Of a stretch of DNA of 64,000 nucleotides, positions 14,201 through 26,200 are shown piece after piece. The notes below the pieces were generated by a model, which had not been told where the DNA came from, did not search any database, and worked only from the letters and a program-made list of their open reading frames with translations. The stretch covers positions 3,064,001 through 3,128,000 of the forward strand of contig OU015550.1 in NCBI GenBank assembly GCA_907165065.1, in the 5' to 3' direction. A program made the translations under genes and the position numbers. Source of the DNA: Caprimulgus europaeus (Eukaryota > Chordata > Aves > Caprimulgiformes > Caprimulgidae). Position 1 is the first letter of the stretch; each line of letters starts with the position of its first letter.

Positions 14201-17200
14201 CCAAAAGTGGATGAGCAACAGGTGAAACACCACATCCATAGTTACTGCAAATGGGAAAGAATCACTTCTGTAGCAAAAGTGAAACATGGAGCACAATTGC
14301 AATTATTCATAGGAGATGATGGTTGCCCAGAGCCATAATTAGCTGCAGAATATTCATTAATTCTTCAACTAATTCACTTGGGGGAAAAAAAAACCAACAA
14401 ACCATGCATCAAAGTGGTGGACTGTGCATTTCTTTTTTCTAAAAAAAGCTAAAGTAAAATGCATGTTTTATTCAGTTCTGTAAGTTTCTTTTGAAGGAGG
14501 CTTAATCTCTTCCAAAAAGAGCTGAAGACAGAACACAAAGCAACAACCTCCTCTCGTGAAATTGATGCTGGAACCTCTGAGCCCAGCGCTCATTACAAAT
14601 TCCACATTGGAGCCACTTGCTTGATAGCAGACAGCTGGAAGTGGAGGATTAAGGGATGTCAGGAGCCAGGGCTGAGGCTAATTCTCATTCTTTGCCCCTG
14701 AACACTTAACAGATCATTTTTCTTACCGACACCTATAACCCAGAAGAGCAGCTAACTCCAACAGCACCGTGTCTCAACTCCAGATGTCTCTGCTCAGAGC
14801 GTGGATGCAGATAAAAGCTGGTGACATCACTTTGCACAGATGCATCTCCTGGATCATACATACATATCAAGAACAACCACACTGCAAACCTCAAAAAAAA
14901 AACCAAACCCAAACCCAACCAAAACCCTCCCATGGAGCAGGGCGTCCTGGCTGTGCAGGTAGGAGCATGAGATAGAAGTAGAAATGAACAATGGAGATAA
15001 TTGCAGGAGCAGCAGCACATCAGAAACCTACTATAAAGGCACTCAATTGTGGCACTAAATTCAGGAACTTAAATTCCCAAAGCCAAGATACTACCCAACA
15101 TCTCTGCCTTTTGCCAAAGCCAAATGTCTTCCCCCTCTTCTTCCTCCTCTACAAATGGAGCCCATTTATCTGCTATTTGCATTTAAGGGGTTTTCACTTC
15201 CTCACCTGTGAGAAGCGAGGCTGCGCTGGAGGAGCCTTCCAAATACCTGTACATCACTTTTATCAACCTGACAGCATCCAAGGGATGGAAAACGTTTGCC
15301 ACAGCCCGACATTTCAAGCCAGTGCAGTTTTTAGAGGACTATTTTACAACATCCTCAAGCCCAGCTCTCACCTCTCCATCACCTCCCCCAGGAGATGACA
15401 TCCCCGCTAATTACTCTCACTGCCAGGAAGCTGCTTTCCCAGAGGAGCTGTGGCAGCTCAAAGAATGACTGTGATCAAGTTTTACTTTGTCTCGGTCAGG
15501 CTCTCTTCTTTAGCACAGACCCGCTGATCTATAAATCTATAAAAGGACTTGGGGGAAAAAAAATGCAAGAGAAGCTGGGATGGGGGAGAAGGATCCATTT
15601 AACACCTAAAGGGGGCAGTGAGCGAGGAGATAGCACAGGCTCAGAATAAAGCAAAGTTGCTGCATGCCCCTTAGCCTTTGTTAAACTACTCACATTACAT
15701 GTGTATATGTTACCTTTCATCCAAAGAGACCTGGAATAACTTATCACCAAGAGAGGAATCAGTTCAGCCCCTCCTGGATAACACCCTGCGGGTGGGAGGG
15801 TTTGCTGAGCAAAACTCCAAGGGACTCCAGCACCATTTTGCATGACACAAGGTTCACCTGCTTACTGCAGGGCTCGTGTATGAACACAGGCAGATGAGCA
15901 GGGCTGGAGCTGCTCCATGCAGAAGGAAAGCAGAGCAGAGATGAGTTAATCCACCCCAGAAATGGGGCTGGCAGCTGAGCTGGGCACTGAGATCCCCCCC
16001 TCCTCCTTCAGCAATACAAACACAGTTTATTCTCCTATACAAAATTCACAGTGAGTTGCGATTGCTGTGCACTCATCTCCTGGCTGCTGAATATTTATGA
16101 GCTGATTATGAGAAACAAATTTATCACTTTAAGCCCTCAGCTGAGTTTAGAAGGATTCAAATATTTATGCTGACTAGGAACCCTACCCCCTCGCACACTT
16201 CCTCTTCCCCAGCCTGCTTCCCACTCGAGCAGCGGCATCGAGCATTTTCGGTCCTCACCCCCCTCCCTGGGCAATACATTGCTGTTTGCTTTAAGAATTT
16301 CTCTAGCTTGTTTGCACAGAGTTTCTATCCAACAGCAGCTGATGGGGACACACCATGTGTGTCTGCACTCCCATGAAGGAGCTGGTGGGTCAGGAGGCAG
16401 ATGGGACACACGCTGAACATCCTCTGCAGGACAGAGCACAAAGCAGCTCTGTCGGCATCTGTTATTTGGGCCAGGTCCTGGGAGCAGAGGAGCTGCAACT
16501 GGGAACAAGGATGAGTTTTGCCAAGTGAATCATTTCTTCCTCATCCCACCCTTTTGGCAAAGCCAGCACCACCTTCCACTTCCAACAAAGGACATCATGG
16601 GAAGTGCTCAGCTGGGGAAGGGACGTGACCTTTTGCTTCCAAGCAGCAGATTTTCTTGCTGTCCCTGGTCAGCGAGATGAGCTGAGGACAGTCACCTACG
16701 GCCCAGAGCGATGCTGGCTCAGCCTCTGCCACAGATCCCATCTGTCCACAGACATAAACAGGTCCCTCCCCAAGTCCCCAACGCCCTGAACAGACACACC
16801 TACTGCTGGCAGGGCCAGTGGGCAAAATCCTCAGCTTGTGTGCTACAGCTGCGTGTTGCACAGAGCTGCACGTGGATCCCTTTCCTCCTCAGTTGCCTGC
16901 ATAAAGACTATTAAAATTAAGAGAATAATGCATAGAAATCTGCCATTGTTTCCCCTCAACACAGAAGAGCCAAATCATTGCTAACAGGGGCGGCTCAACA
17001 AGGTTTTATATTAGCCTGGTAAATTCAGAGGCTGCAAGTTGTATGTAATTCAGAGCAGCTGCATTATCCCATTCAGGGAACTAATTAAACCTCCACCAAC
17101 AGCACTACATTTATGTTTAAATCTCATTGTTGCCATTATGACCAGCCAAATAGGTCCCATTCTGCACATACAGATCACTGCAAAAAGATGCTAAACATTC

Positions 17201-20200
17201 CCCACAGATCCATCTTTACCATTTCTTACCCCCAATCACTGGAGTCTGCTTTAGGATATTTTATAGCAAGAACTGGCCTGATCATATAAACTACTGAATA
17301 TCAGCAGTTCCCTTTTATACTGCTTCTATCCAAAATTGTTCTGCCCTGTGAACTGTGCCCCTCCTGCTGACAGCATCAAAGAGTGCAACCACTGCACCAG
17401 GAGTCAGAATGAGACCCCCAAATGCCTCTCCACAATCGTTGGAAATTAAAGAACAAATCAAGCTAAAAGCAGTGAATTACCAGCTGCTGGCGTGCCCTGC
17501 TTCTTAGGAGAGTATTTCACATAGTGTTTTTCAGTGGGAACAAAAACATTCTGCAAAAAGAGGTTATCACCATCTCACAGATGGGGAAACTGAGGCAGAG
17601 AGAAGAAATCTTTGCCCAGAATCACTCATGCTGGTCTGTGACGGTCGTGAGACACCAAGGAGAATCAATGCTCTAGCCACAGGATGCTACTACCAGATTA
17701 AAGTAATTCCACAAAATGTTTAAATTACAACAGAAACCAGGAAGACAAATAAAAGCATCATGTTTTGATAGTACAATCATTTTTTCAAGTTAGACCTGCC
17801 CCATTGTAGACAGATGTGAATTTTTCACATTCTTTCTCTGATTTCCTCACCTACACATAATGGGAAGGAAAAGCAGATTTTCCTCTTGTGGCTTGTTAGG
17901 TTGACACTGGGTGGAAATGATGCTTTTTGTTTACAAGCAGGGAAGCAGATCTGTGGGTTCATTTCTCTGAGCAGAGGAAGCACAGACACACTAACACTTG
18001 ACCTCTGCTACTAGTGAAGTCGTGCAGCACTGTAAAGCCAAAAGCTCCTTCCCTTTCCATGTTTGCTGTAAACAGCTCGGTTAGGCATGAAAAGCAAGTG
18101 AAAATTATCTGGTCCTTGCAAATAAGCCTTCTGCTGCAAAATCTTTCACTCACAGTCCAAATCTTTCACTCACAGTCATAGGACAACTGACCCAGGTAAT
18201 GAAGAGTAAAGTCTCTACAAGCAAAACAGCTGCAGAGGAAAACAGATTTATTTGCCAACCCTGAAACACTGCAGGGAGCGAATGTATGAACTGAAAAATG
18301 GGCTCATACTGGCTGAGGAGGGAATCCCACTCTGCTTTTAGCATCTTTGAATACCTGCCTCTTCCACAAAAGATGTTTTTATCTCTGAGTCAGGATCAGA
18401 AAGGCAGCTGAGCATCAGTGAGTGGACAGAGGGCAGGCAAGCAGGGGCACAACTGTCCCATGAGTTTACACGCTGGGCACACACAGCTCCACACCCCCAG
18501 CACCACATCAGGGGTTTTATTTCCTTTCAGTGTACAAAGAGTGGCTCATCTGAGCTTATCTCTTCTGCAGCACTGCTGCTCTACCAGCAGAGAATCATCT
18601 CCAAAGAATGTTTCAGTAATGCTGCGGTGCTGAGTTTCAGAGGGACACTTAATCTTGCCTGAGTGGTTCACCAGGGCCAACTTTCTGAGCATGAAATATT
18701 TAACTATCCACGAGCCTCCTATACTATAATAAAGTGACTTCTAACAAGTCTCTGAAAGAAATATCTGAAGAGGAAAGTGGGAGCTATTCAATACTCAAAA
18801 CACAGCCTAATTGCTCTCTTCCTTCCATCCCCATGAACCCAGGACAGTGCTTACCCCCCAGAAGCAGGGACCCAGGTATAAAACATCTCCTCAAGATCCT
18901 GAGAGAGTGCACAGGGGAGGAATTGGAAAGAGAAGGACAAGATACAGATTTGTGAGGAGCACTGTTATCAACTCTCCCTCGTTTTGGGGATGTAAAAACT
19001 TATCTGTCTTGCCCAAAAGAAACGTATTTCCCTGCATCTGAGCAACTTAAAAACTTTGAAAAGCCCCTCACATCTTGCATTTCTGCTTCTCCTTCCCTCC
19101 AGTTAAGCCTATCATTTCATAGTTAACACCTGAAAGACTTCCACGTGAGCATTTGCCTGTTAATGTGATGTGAGAGTTAGTAAAAGTAGTGAAAACCACC
19201 CAGGATGCCATGGGAAGGCTAGTGTGGGAGAGAGGAGCTCATGCTGTACAGATTCACTCCTGGCACAGCAGCAAGGTCAGCCTTACCTCATCCCACTCCG
19301 AAGCAAAGGACGGGGACTTCTCCAGCTTCTTCTTCCCAGCGCTGCAGTTGGAAAGCGATTCGCTCCGGCTCCCCATGGCATCGTCCTCTGTCGGAGAGCA
19401 GGTCAGGAGATCCGAGTCCGATTTGGACAAACTACGACTGAGTTTAAGCTCGGCTGTGGGCTTGCTCCCTGGGTGGGCTCTGCCCACAGCTCTGTCCCCG
19501 TCCTCCTCAGCACCGCCGGGGTGCTGTAGCACGTGGGGTGTGACTACAGTTTCAGGATCCGCCCGGTTGACGTGCGTGTGCTGGATGGTTGCGTAGACCA
19601 CTTTCTGGTTTTGGTCTGGAGAGCTGGTCCGTACTGATCCAGGGGCAGGTAAGTCAGCATCCTCCAGCTGCATAGCAGGTGGGTGGCTCGCAGCTTCCCT
19701 GCCTCCTCCTTCCGTGGAGGAAACGAGCCTGAAAGGGTCCTCGCTTATCTCACAGATGGGGGAAGAACCGTGAAGCAACCCTGAAAACTGCTCTGGAACC
19801 TGGATGTCCTGGCTGTCGGCAGAGTCCTGGCTGCGGCTGCCACTGCTCCTCCTGTGGTCTTCAAGGGGATGAAAACAGGGAGGAAAAAAAAAATAATAAA
19901 AACTTAAAAACATGGAAGAAGCAGCAAGATTCCAGCTCGCTCCCTGCCCTCCCTCAGCAAGGGAGGGAGAGATAAAGACAGAACAGTTCAGTATTGTTCC
20001 ACATGCTCAACTTGTACCCAAAGTCATGGCATTTATGAAATTCCAAACGCTGGTCTGATTTACGCAATCTGGCAGCTCTCCTTGTTGTTTTATTCCTGTT
20101 AACACTAACTATCAGGCCTTGCTATATAAGGCTAAGAGAAGTGCTAACTATATCCTGCAGAGAGAGCAAGTGAGGTAGGAGAAGCAGAGACGGAGGCTCC

Positions 20201-23200
20201 TGGAACATCTGATACATTTCCATAAAGGCCAAAGTGTTATTTAGAGCAGCGCTCCCTGCTTTTGGCATGAGCTGCAGGGTGGGAAAACTTCTGGACTATA
20301 ATCAACCTGTAAACTCCAAAATCCATTCCCTCAAAAAAAAAAAACCCCAAAAAAACAAACCTCACTGCTTTCCTCCCTAGTGGTTTCCGAGTTTAACCTC
20401 TCCTCTTTACTCAGGGGAGAGAAATAAACAGTTTACGCAAGAAAAACCTTGATGAAAAAGTCTCTCTCTTGCAGACAAACCACTGAACACAGAATGGTCT
20501 CATCTACCACTGCAGCGAGCTGCGAGGAGCACCGGCTGGCCCAGAAATATGACACTGTTACTCAGCTACTCCTGCACCAAACATCTTTAATATCAAGTAC
20601 CAAGGTCCTGCATAAATCATGAATAATTGACTGATCTCAATTGCCAAGCGTGTGCACAGACACACACACGTGTACTCACCTCGGTCACGTTACACACACG
20701 TGCATTTGAATTGAAAATCAACACTTTGTAAAGCAAAAAAAGAAAATAGAACTTCTGTTTACCAAAGATTCCTATAACTGCCTGCAAATTTTAACCACTT
20801 CCACTTAGTGCTGAAGAAAAACTCTTCAGTCCAAGGATCAAAAAGTGACGCTGCAAAGGAACAATAAAGCAAAGCAGCTCGATAACGTGGCTCTGAAATG
20901 CACGGAGGATGTTTAGATGTGAAGAGGAAATTTGCTTCCTTTGCAAGACAGCAGCTCTTGGAAGCCAAGGCAAAAGAATCCTCATTTCAGTGAGGCAAAA
21001 TGCACTGATTAATTTTACTTCTCTAACTAAAAGCAGTCTATTAGCAATAACAGGGAGATCAACTCCTTCCCCAGCAAGCATCCTTCCCAGCACTAAACTT
21101 GACCAGGTCACTTTCAAACACTACCACCCATCTGGTTTTGTGGTCTGTCCTCACACCAGAAATGAGGCAGGAAAGGACTGAATTAGTCATTTGTCTCTGC
21201 AAGCTGCTCCAGCCCCTGGGGTCTCAGGCAGCCCGTGTTTGATGAGCAGAGCTGGTCCCTCTCGCAGGCATTTGTTTACTCCACAGAAATGCTAAAAGCA
21301 GCTTGTTCAGTTGGCAGCTGAGTCAGGAACAGCAAAAGCCTGAACGGAGGTGAACTGCCAGGGCAGCGTGCCGGCGGGACCGCGCTCCTCACTGGGATCA
21401 AGTGGTGCCAGGGCTTATTTCATCCTGGATTCTACGAGTTAAAAGATTCCAGGACAATGAAGTAGTTGTTGATTATCTTGTCCAGGCACACAAACCACAA
21501 GTTTTGCAGCTGAAGTTGCCAAAGGGGAGGCACATCCCCTGCGGGGAGGTGGTGTCACCAGCATCGTTCCTGATACTGGTTGGGGAGTGCCAACACCCGG
21601 TCAGAGGATCTCAAGACCAGACTGTGTTCAGTTACTCTGCATAAGGTTATGAAGCTGTAATGCTGGAGAGAAACCTTAGAAGAGATCAGACTGCTGCAGT
21701 CATAGGACAGACTGGTATTAACAAGACAAAGCCATTGACCTGGTAAGAGGGACACAGCACTGATGGGACAGTCACGTTAACCTGATGGGGAGGGAGGAAC
21801 CTTTGGCAAAAATCAACAGCCTTTCTTTTGAAATTTTTTTTCCTTCCTTGGAAATAATTTCTTCCATGTCCCAACTTAACCTTTACTGACATTTCTGCTG
21901 AAGGCAGAGAGGAGGCTGGTGAAAGTTTATGCCATGTGCTGGAACACTTGGGACCAGCCAGAACAAAGTGCTCCAAAGCCAGCTCCAGAGACTCACAAAA
22001 GGGCTCCTGTTGAACAGAAATCACAGCTGCCCATTCATCCCCCAGCCAGTGAAGGAGGACTTGGAAATACCAGGCAGCTGCCAGGGAAGGATGAGATGAA
22101 GCAAAGGCAACAGCACTTGCTCAGAAGATGTGAGGAACATCTTGAAGGAGACATTTCAGAGCGTGTAACACAGGCCTGTGCTGAAAGCTACAGACAGAAG
22201 AACCAACATAGGCAGGGAAGAGCAACCTTGCTCCTTTTTACCACTGAGGTGGACAGGACAGAAACACAGAGGGTTCCTCAGGGGATCCTGGGGTTTCAAG
22301 GGTCCTTTTGGACTTTCAACTAAAGGTCCCTCAAGATGGTGAGCAGAAAGGGCAGAACCACCACTGGCCATCTTGGGAAGGTGGACCTTTTTGGGATAGG
22401 TTACTGACATGATTTAGCTGATGTGCTGATCACTTTTCTCATGGCAAAAAGATGAACAGTACTTATTTTTCAAGTGTGTAGTGAATTTGGAGAAGGGAAA
22501 AATAATATTTAGGTGCTAGAAAAGCAGAGAGACCCCAGTTCTATTGATCTGCTGCACTTTGAAGGATAAGAACACATCCTCCTCCAGTTACACCTTTTAA
22601 CTCAGAGAGGGAGTCATCCTCAACACAGGGACTTCTGTCCAACTCCTTTAACTCATTTGACACCCAAGCCCAGGTATCTGACTGGTCCTGACTTCTTCAT
22701 CCAACGCCTGCTGCAGGTTTCACCAACAGGAAGAACTTCCAACACCTCATGGGAACTGGAACCCCTTTCTCTGGGTACAGACTGTCTGCTTCCCAGGGAG
22801 GATTCAATTAAGAGCTTCCCTGCCAGCAGCCTGCTGATTCCAGACACAAAGCACTTCCCTAAACTCTTAACACAAAGCTGCAACCGCCCTGCCACGATTT
22901 CTTTCCCTATATATCATCAGCAGGATTTGTTTCATGCCCCTGGATTAGGAGAATGAAGCTGTTATTGCAGCTGCTTGTTGCTCAAGCTCCACAATCTTAA
23001 AACTAACAAGAGCATACACCAGCCTGTAGCTTTCATGCAGAAAAGGCTCCTCATGCTGCATCACACCAGAATTTGTCAAGTGAGGAACATGCAAATCTAT
23101 CTCCCATAGCATAGAGGGAGAGAGAAGAGAGGGCAGCTACTTTAGAGGTGCAAAAACTGCAGTAAAACTAAACCAGTGTCTCATTTACACAGTGAGGTAT

Positions 23201-26200
23201 TGCACATGAACCCCAGAAATGCACAGCACGCTCCTCTCTAAGTCTCATCAAGCTCAGTCATTTTGGGCAGAGTTTATCCTCCAAAAGCTACCTGAGCTTG
23301 TGCTCATTTGTACTCCCTTCCCCTATTCTCCTTTTAAGAAAAGGTGATAAAACACTGCCCTAGTTGCTTAGAGAGATCACTAATGTGACTCTGCACAGAA
23401 GCTTCTAAATACTTCATGACAGCAGAAATGCAGGCTTGGACCTGAGACCTGGGAAAAAGGTCTGTCCTCCAGCCAGGATAAAACCAAGGCAGAGCACACA
23501 GGCTCTGGTTCTACACGACCATTAACCCCACAACAAACCAACAAACCAAATCCCTTCCAACCTTTGTCTGTAATACCCACATGTCCCCATGGATTCCCTA
23601 TAATGACACCCATCCCACTGCTTCTCCAGCCATGCTCTGGCTCTATGAAAAGATATTTTCTTTAAATCTCTCAGCAGCACGTTTTGTCTTTTAGCATCGG
23701 GTCAGATACCTGGTTTAGAGCACTGCCATACATCTGGTTGAGCCAATACAACCATAAAGAAAAACTCAAGCAGGAGGGAAGGGCAAAAGCAGACTCTTCA
23801 AGCTGGGCTTCCTCTGGAAGCAGCACAGCAGAGCCTCAACAAATACCAGTTTTAACCATCAGAGGAACAAAGTCAGTCCTACCTGCAGCTGGTTACTGCT
23901 GACAGCACTTGTGGATGACTCTCCTGAGAAGCAAGACAGACATCAAAACTCAGAAGTATTTTCTGTATCCATCCTCCATCAGATCTCTGTGAACACAGCA
24001 GGAGTTGTACAGCCTCCTCCCGGTCAGCTCACCACTCCTGGCCTGTGTACAAGGGCTGAATGCCCTGACTTCACGCATGCGATTGCACGTCGTTTCCTTA
24101 CCAAAGGGGATGGGAAAGCTTTTGGCTCAAACCACTTCTGATCCTCCGCCCAAAAACATCAGGCCAACTTTTCCTAGTGCTCCAGCATGTGACAGCAAAC
24201 TGCTGTCACATACACAACAGACAACCAAAGCCAGGCAGATAATACCACATTCATCTACTCACTGGGTACAAGACAACTTGCAGCAAGAGGAACAAAGGCA
24301 GCTATCACATATGAAAGGCACCATTAAAAACAGCGTGCCCAAAATTCAGCCTTTTTTGCTGCCCTGAAAAGCCCTTCTCAATAGCCTGCAAGAATCAGAG
24401 TCCTTCTCTTCTGACCAAAAGCTCCTCTAGAACTCATCAACATCTAGAAGCCCAGCCTCTCAGATCGAGGGCCAAGAAGCAATTCAAAGCCATGCTTCAG
24501 CCTGCTCCTTGACTTGAGATTGAGCTGCTGCCTTTGATGCTCCAGGACCCTTCTGATCCAGAGGTGAGAAAATTCTCCAACACCTCAATTAAGGCTTCAG
24601 TCCCTCACTCAGCCCTTGTTTAACTTTTTGCCAAAATTACTCTGTTATTCCCTAAATGTATCTTCTTTCCCCCATCAGCATAAATGTTGCTTAGCTACAT
24701 CTGCTCCCATGTGCCTTCCTGGCACCTGACTCCAGCTGAAAGCCAGAGACATTTCCTTTTGTTCCCAGTGTAATAAAGCAGATTTCAAAGCTGATCCACC
24801 TTTTCCAGAGCAGTTATGAAACTCAAGTACAGAAAGCAGCAACCTGTAATGCTGGGACAGGATGCAAAGATGAACAACACAAACCAGAAAAAAAAGTCAG
24901 TGCTAAATACAGAAGAGGAAAAAAACAGTCAGTGCCTCATTTCCTACCAGGGTTGAAAGCCTGAAGTCCCTGAGAGGACAAGCAGCAGGTGAAAGATGAC
25001 ATGGGGCACTGTCAAAGCTCAGCTGCTCCTGCAGTATAGGGAGAGCTGCCAGCTGGGGACACTGCCACATGTGCAGTTGTGCCACAGGGATCACACTGAG
25101 ATGTTCTGGAAAACAGTTGGTGCCCTTTAGAGAAGGGGGGCAAATAATCATGTCCCCTTTACCAGGTCCACCACGAAGAGCAATGGGAGATGGCCCTGGC
25201 AAGCTTAAGAAATTAAAGAGACGAGAAATACAGTGGTTGGGCCCCTTCCCTCTAGGAGAAGCTCTTCACCTCCACCAGATCGATGGCTTCACCACATCAG
25301 CCATAGTTAATTGCATTCAAAAAGAGCAGACAAGTCCTGAAAGATGAGAATACTCAACTGCATCCCAGGATTTCTCCCACCACAACAGTGGAAAAGGCTC
25401 TAGGTTTGATACAAAGACAGTAACACTTCCCATAGACTGCAGACCCTGAATTCACAGCTATTCTCTTTGTAGCTATGAAAAGACAGGACTCTGCTAAAGT
25501 TGCCTCCTACAACCTCTCCATGAAATGAGGCTTAGATGGCCTGCAGTACTGATACCTTCAGGCATACAGGGGAAGAGATTTACATCAAGAACAAACAGAT
25601 ACATTACTTGGAGATTTCATTTTCATCTGACACATAATTATGACACACCATCGCTCATATTAATCAAACCTAGACAACAGCAGCCAGAGAAAGGAGCAAA
25701 GCAGTCAGGAAAAGCTCACACTTGAATAAGCAGCAATAGATGCACACTGAAAAGATAGCCTGAAAGCTTCTGGTTCAATGGCTGTCACCCAAGGACTATT
25801 CCTGGCTGAGACCAGACCTCCAAGCATCAACCTGAAAAGCATCCTAACTTTGCCTCAGGCAGCAAGTGGCTTTGGCAAATGCTGGTGGGAAAACAATGAC
25901 CTCTTGTGCCACCCTATACAAGCTAGGAACATGGCAGGACTCAAGGAATGAAAGCTATCGTGCTGCAAGAAAGGGAAAAAATTAAACATAAATGCTGCAG
26001 GTCTTACAGGGCAGTCAATGAGGTATCACATCGAGTCCTCGTTATCCTCTGTTCATCCTCAAGGTGAGATAGTTTCCAGGTTTAGAGACCAAATTAATTC
26101 CTTCCAAATTCCTATTCAGGACTTTTGAATAAAGCAAGAGGTGTTTTTTAACTCTAAACAAATCTTTTGTTGTTCTTGTTGAAGGAAAGCCAAAAAGCCC

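Larger units (their letters stand above)
2269..19286 (-). other. ANKS1A: ANKS1A intron 11
   Basis: This 17-kb intron has donor gtaagg and acceptor atttattttcag. It holds a solo ERV LTR (7.1-7.7 kb), a 22-bp AT-rich tandem array (3.4-3.6 kb), a MIR-like SINE (17.6 kb), a 20-bp duplication (18.14 kb), a CpG-dense islet (4.82-4.89 kb), and an 879-bp open frame on the gene's own strand (10.54-11.42 kb). The rest shows no recognisable feature. No SAM or linker exon is missing from it, because exons 11 and 12 join in phase. Confidence 0.82.
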
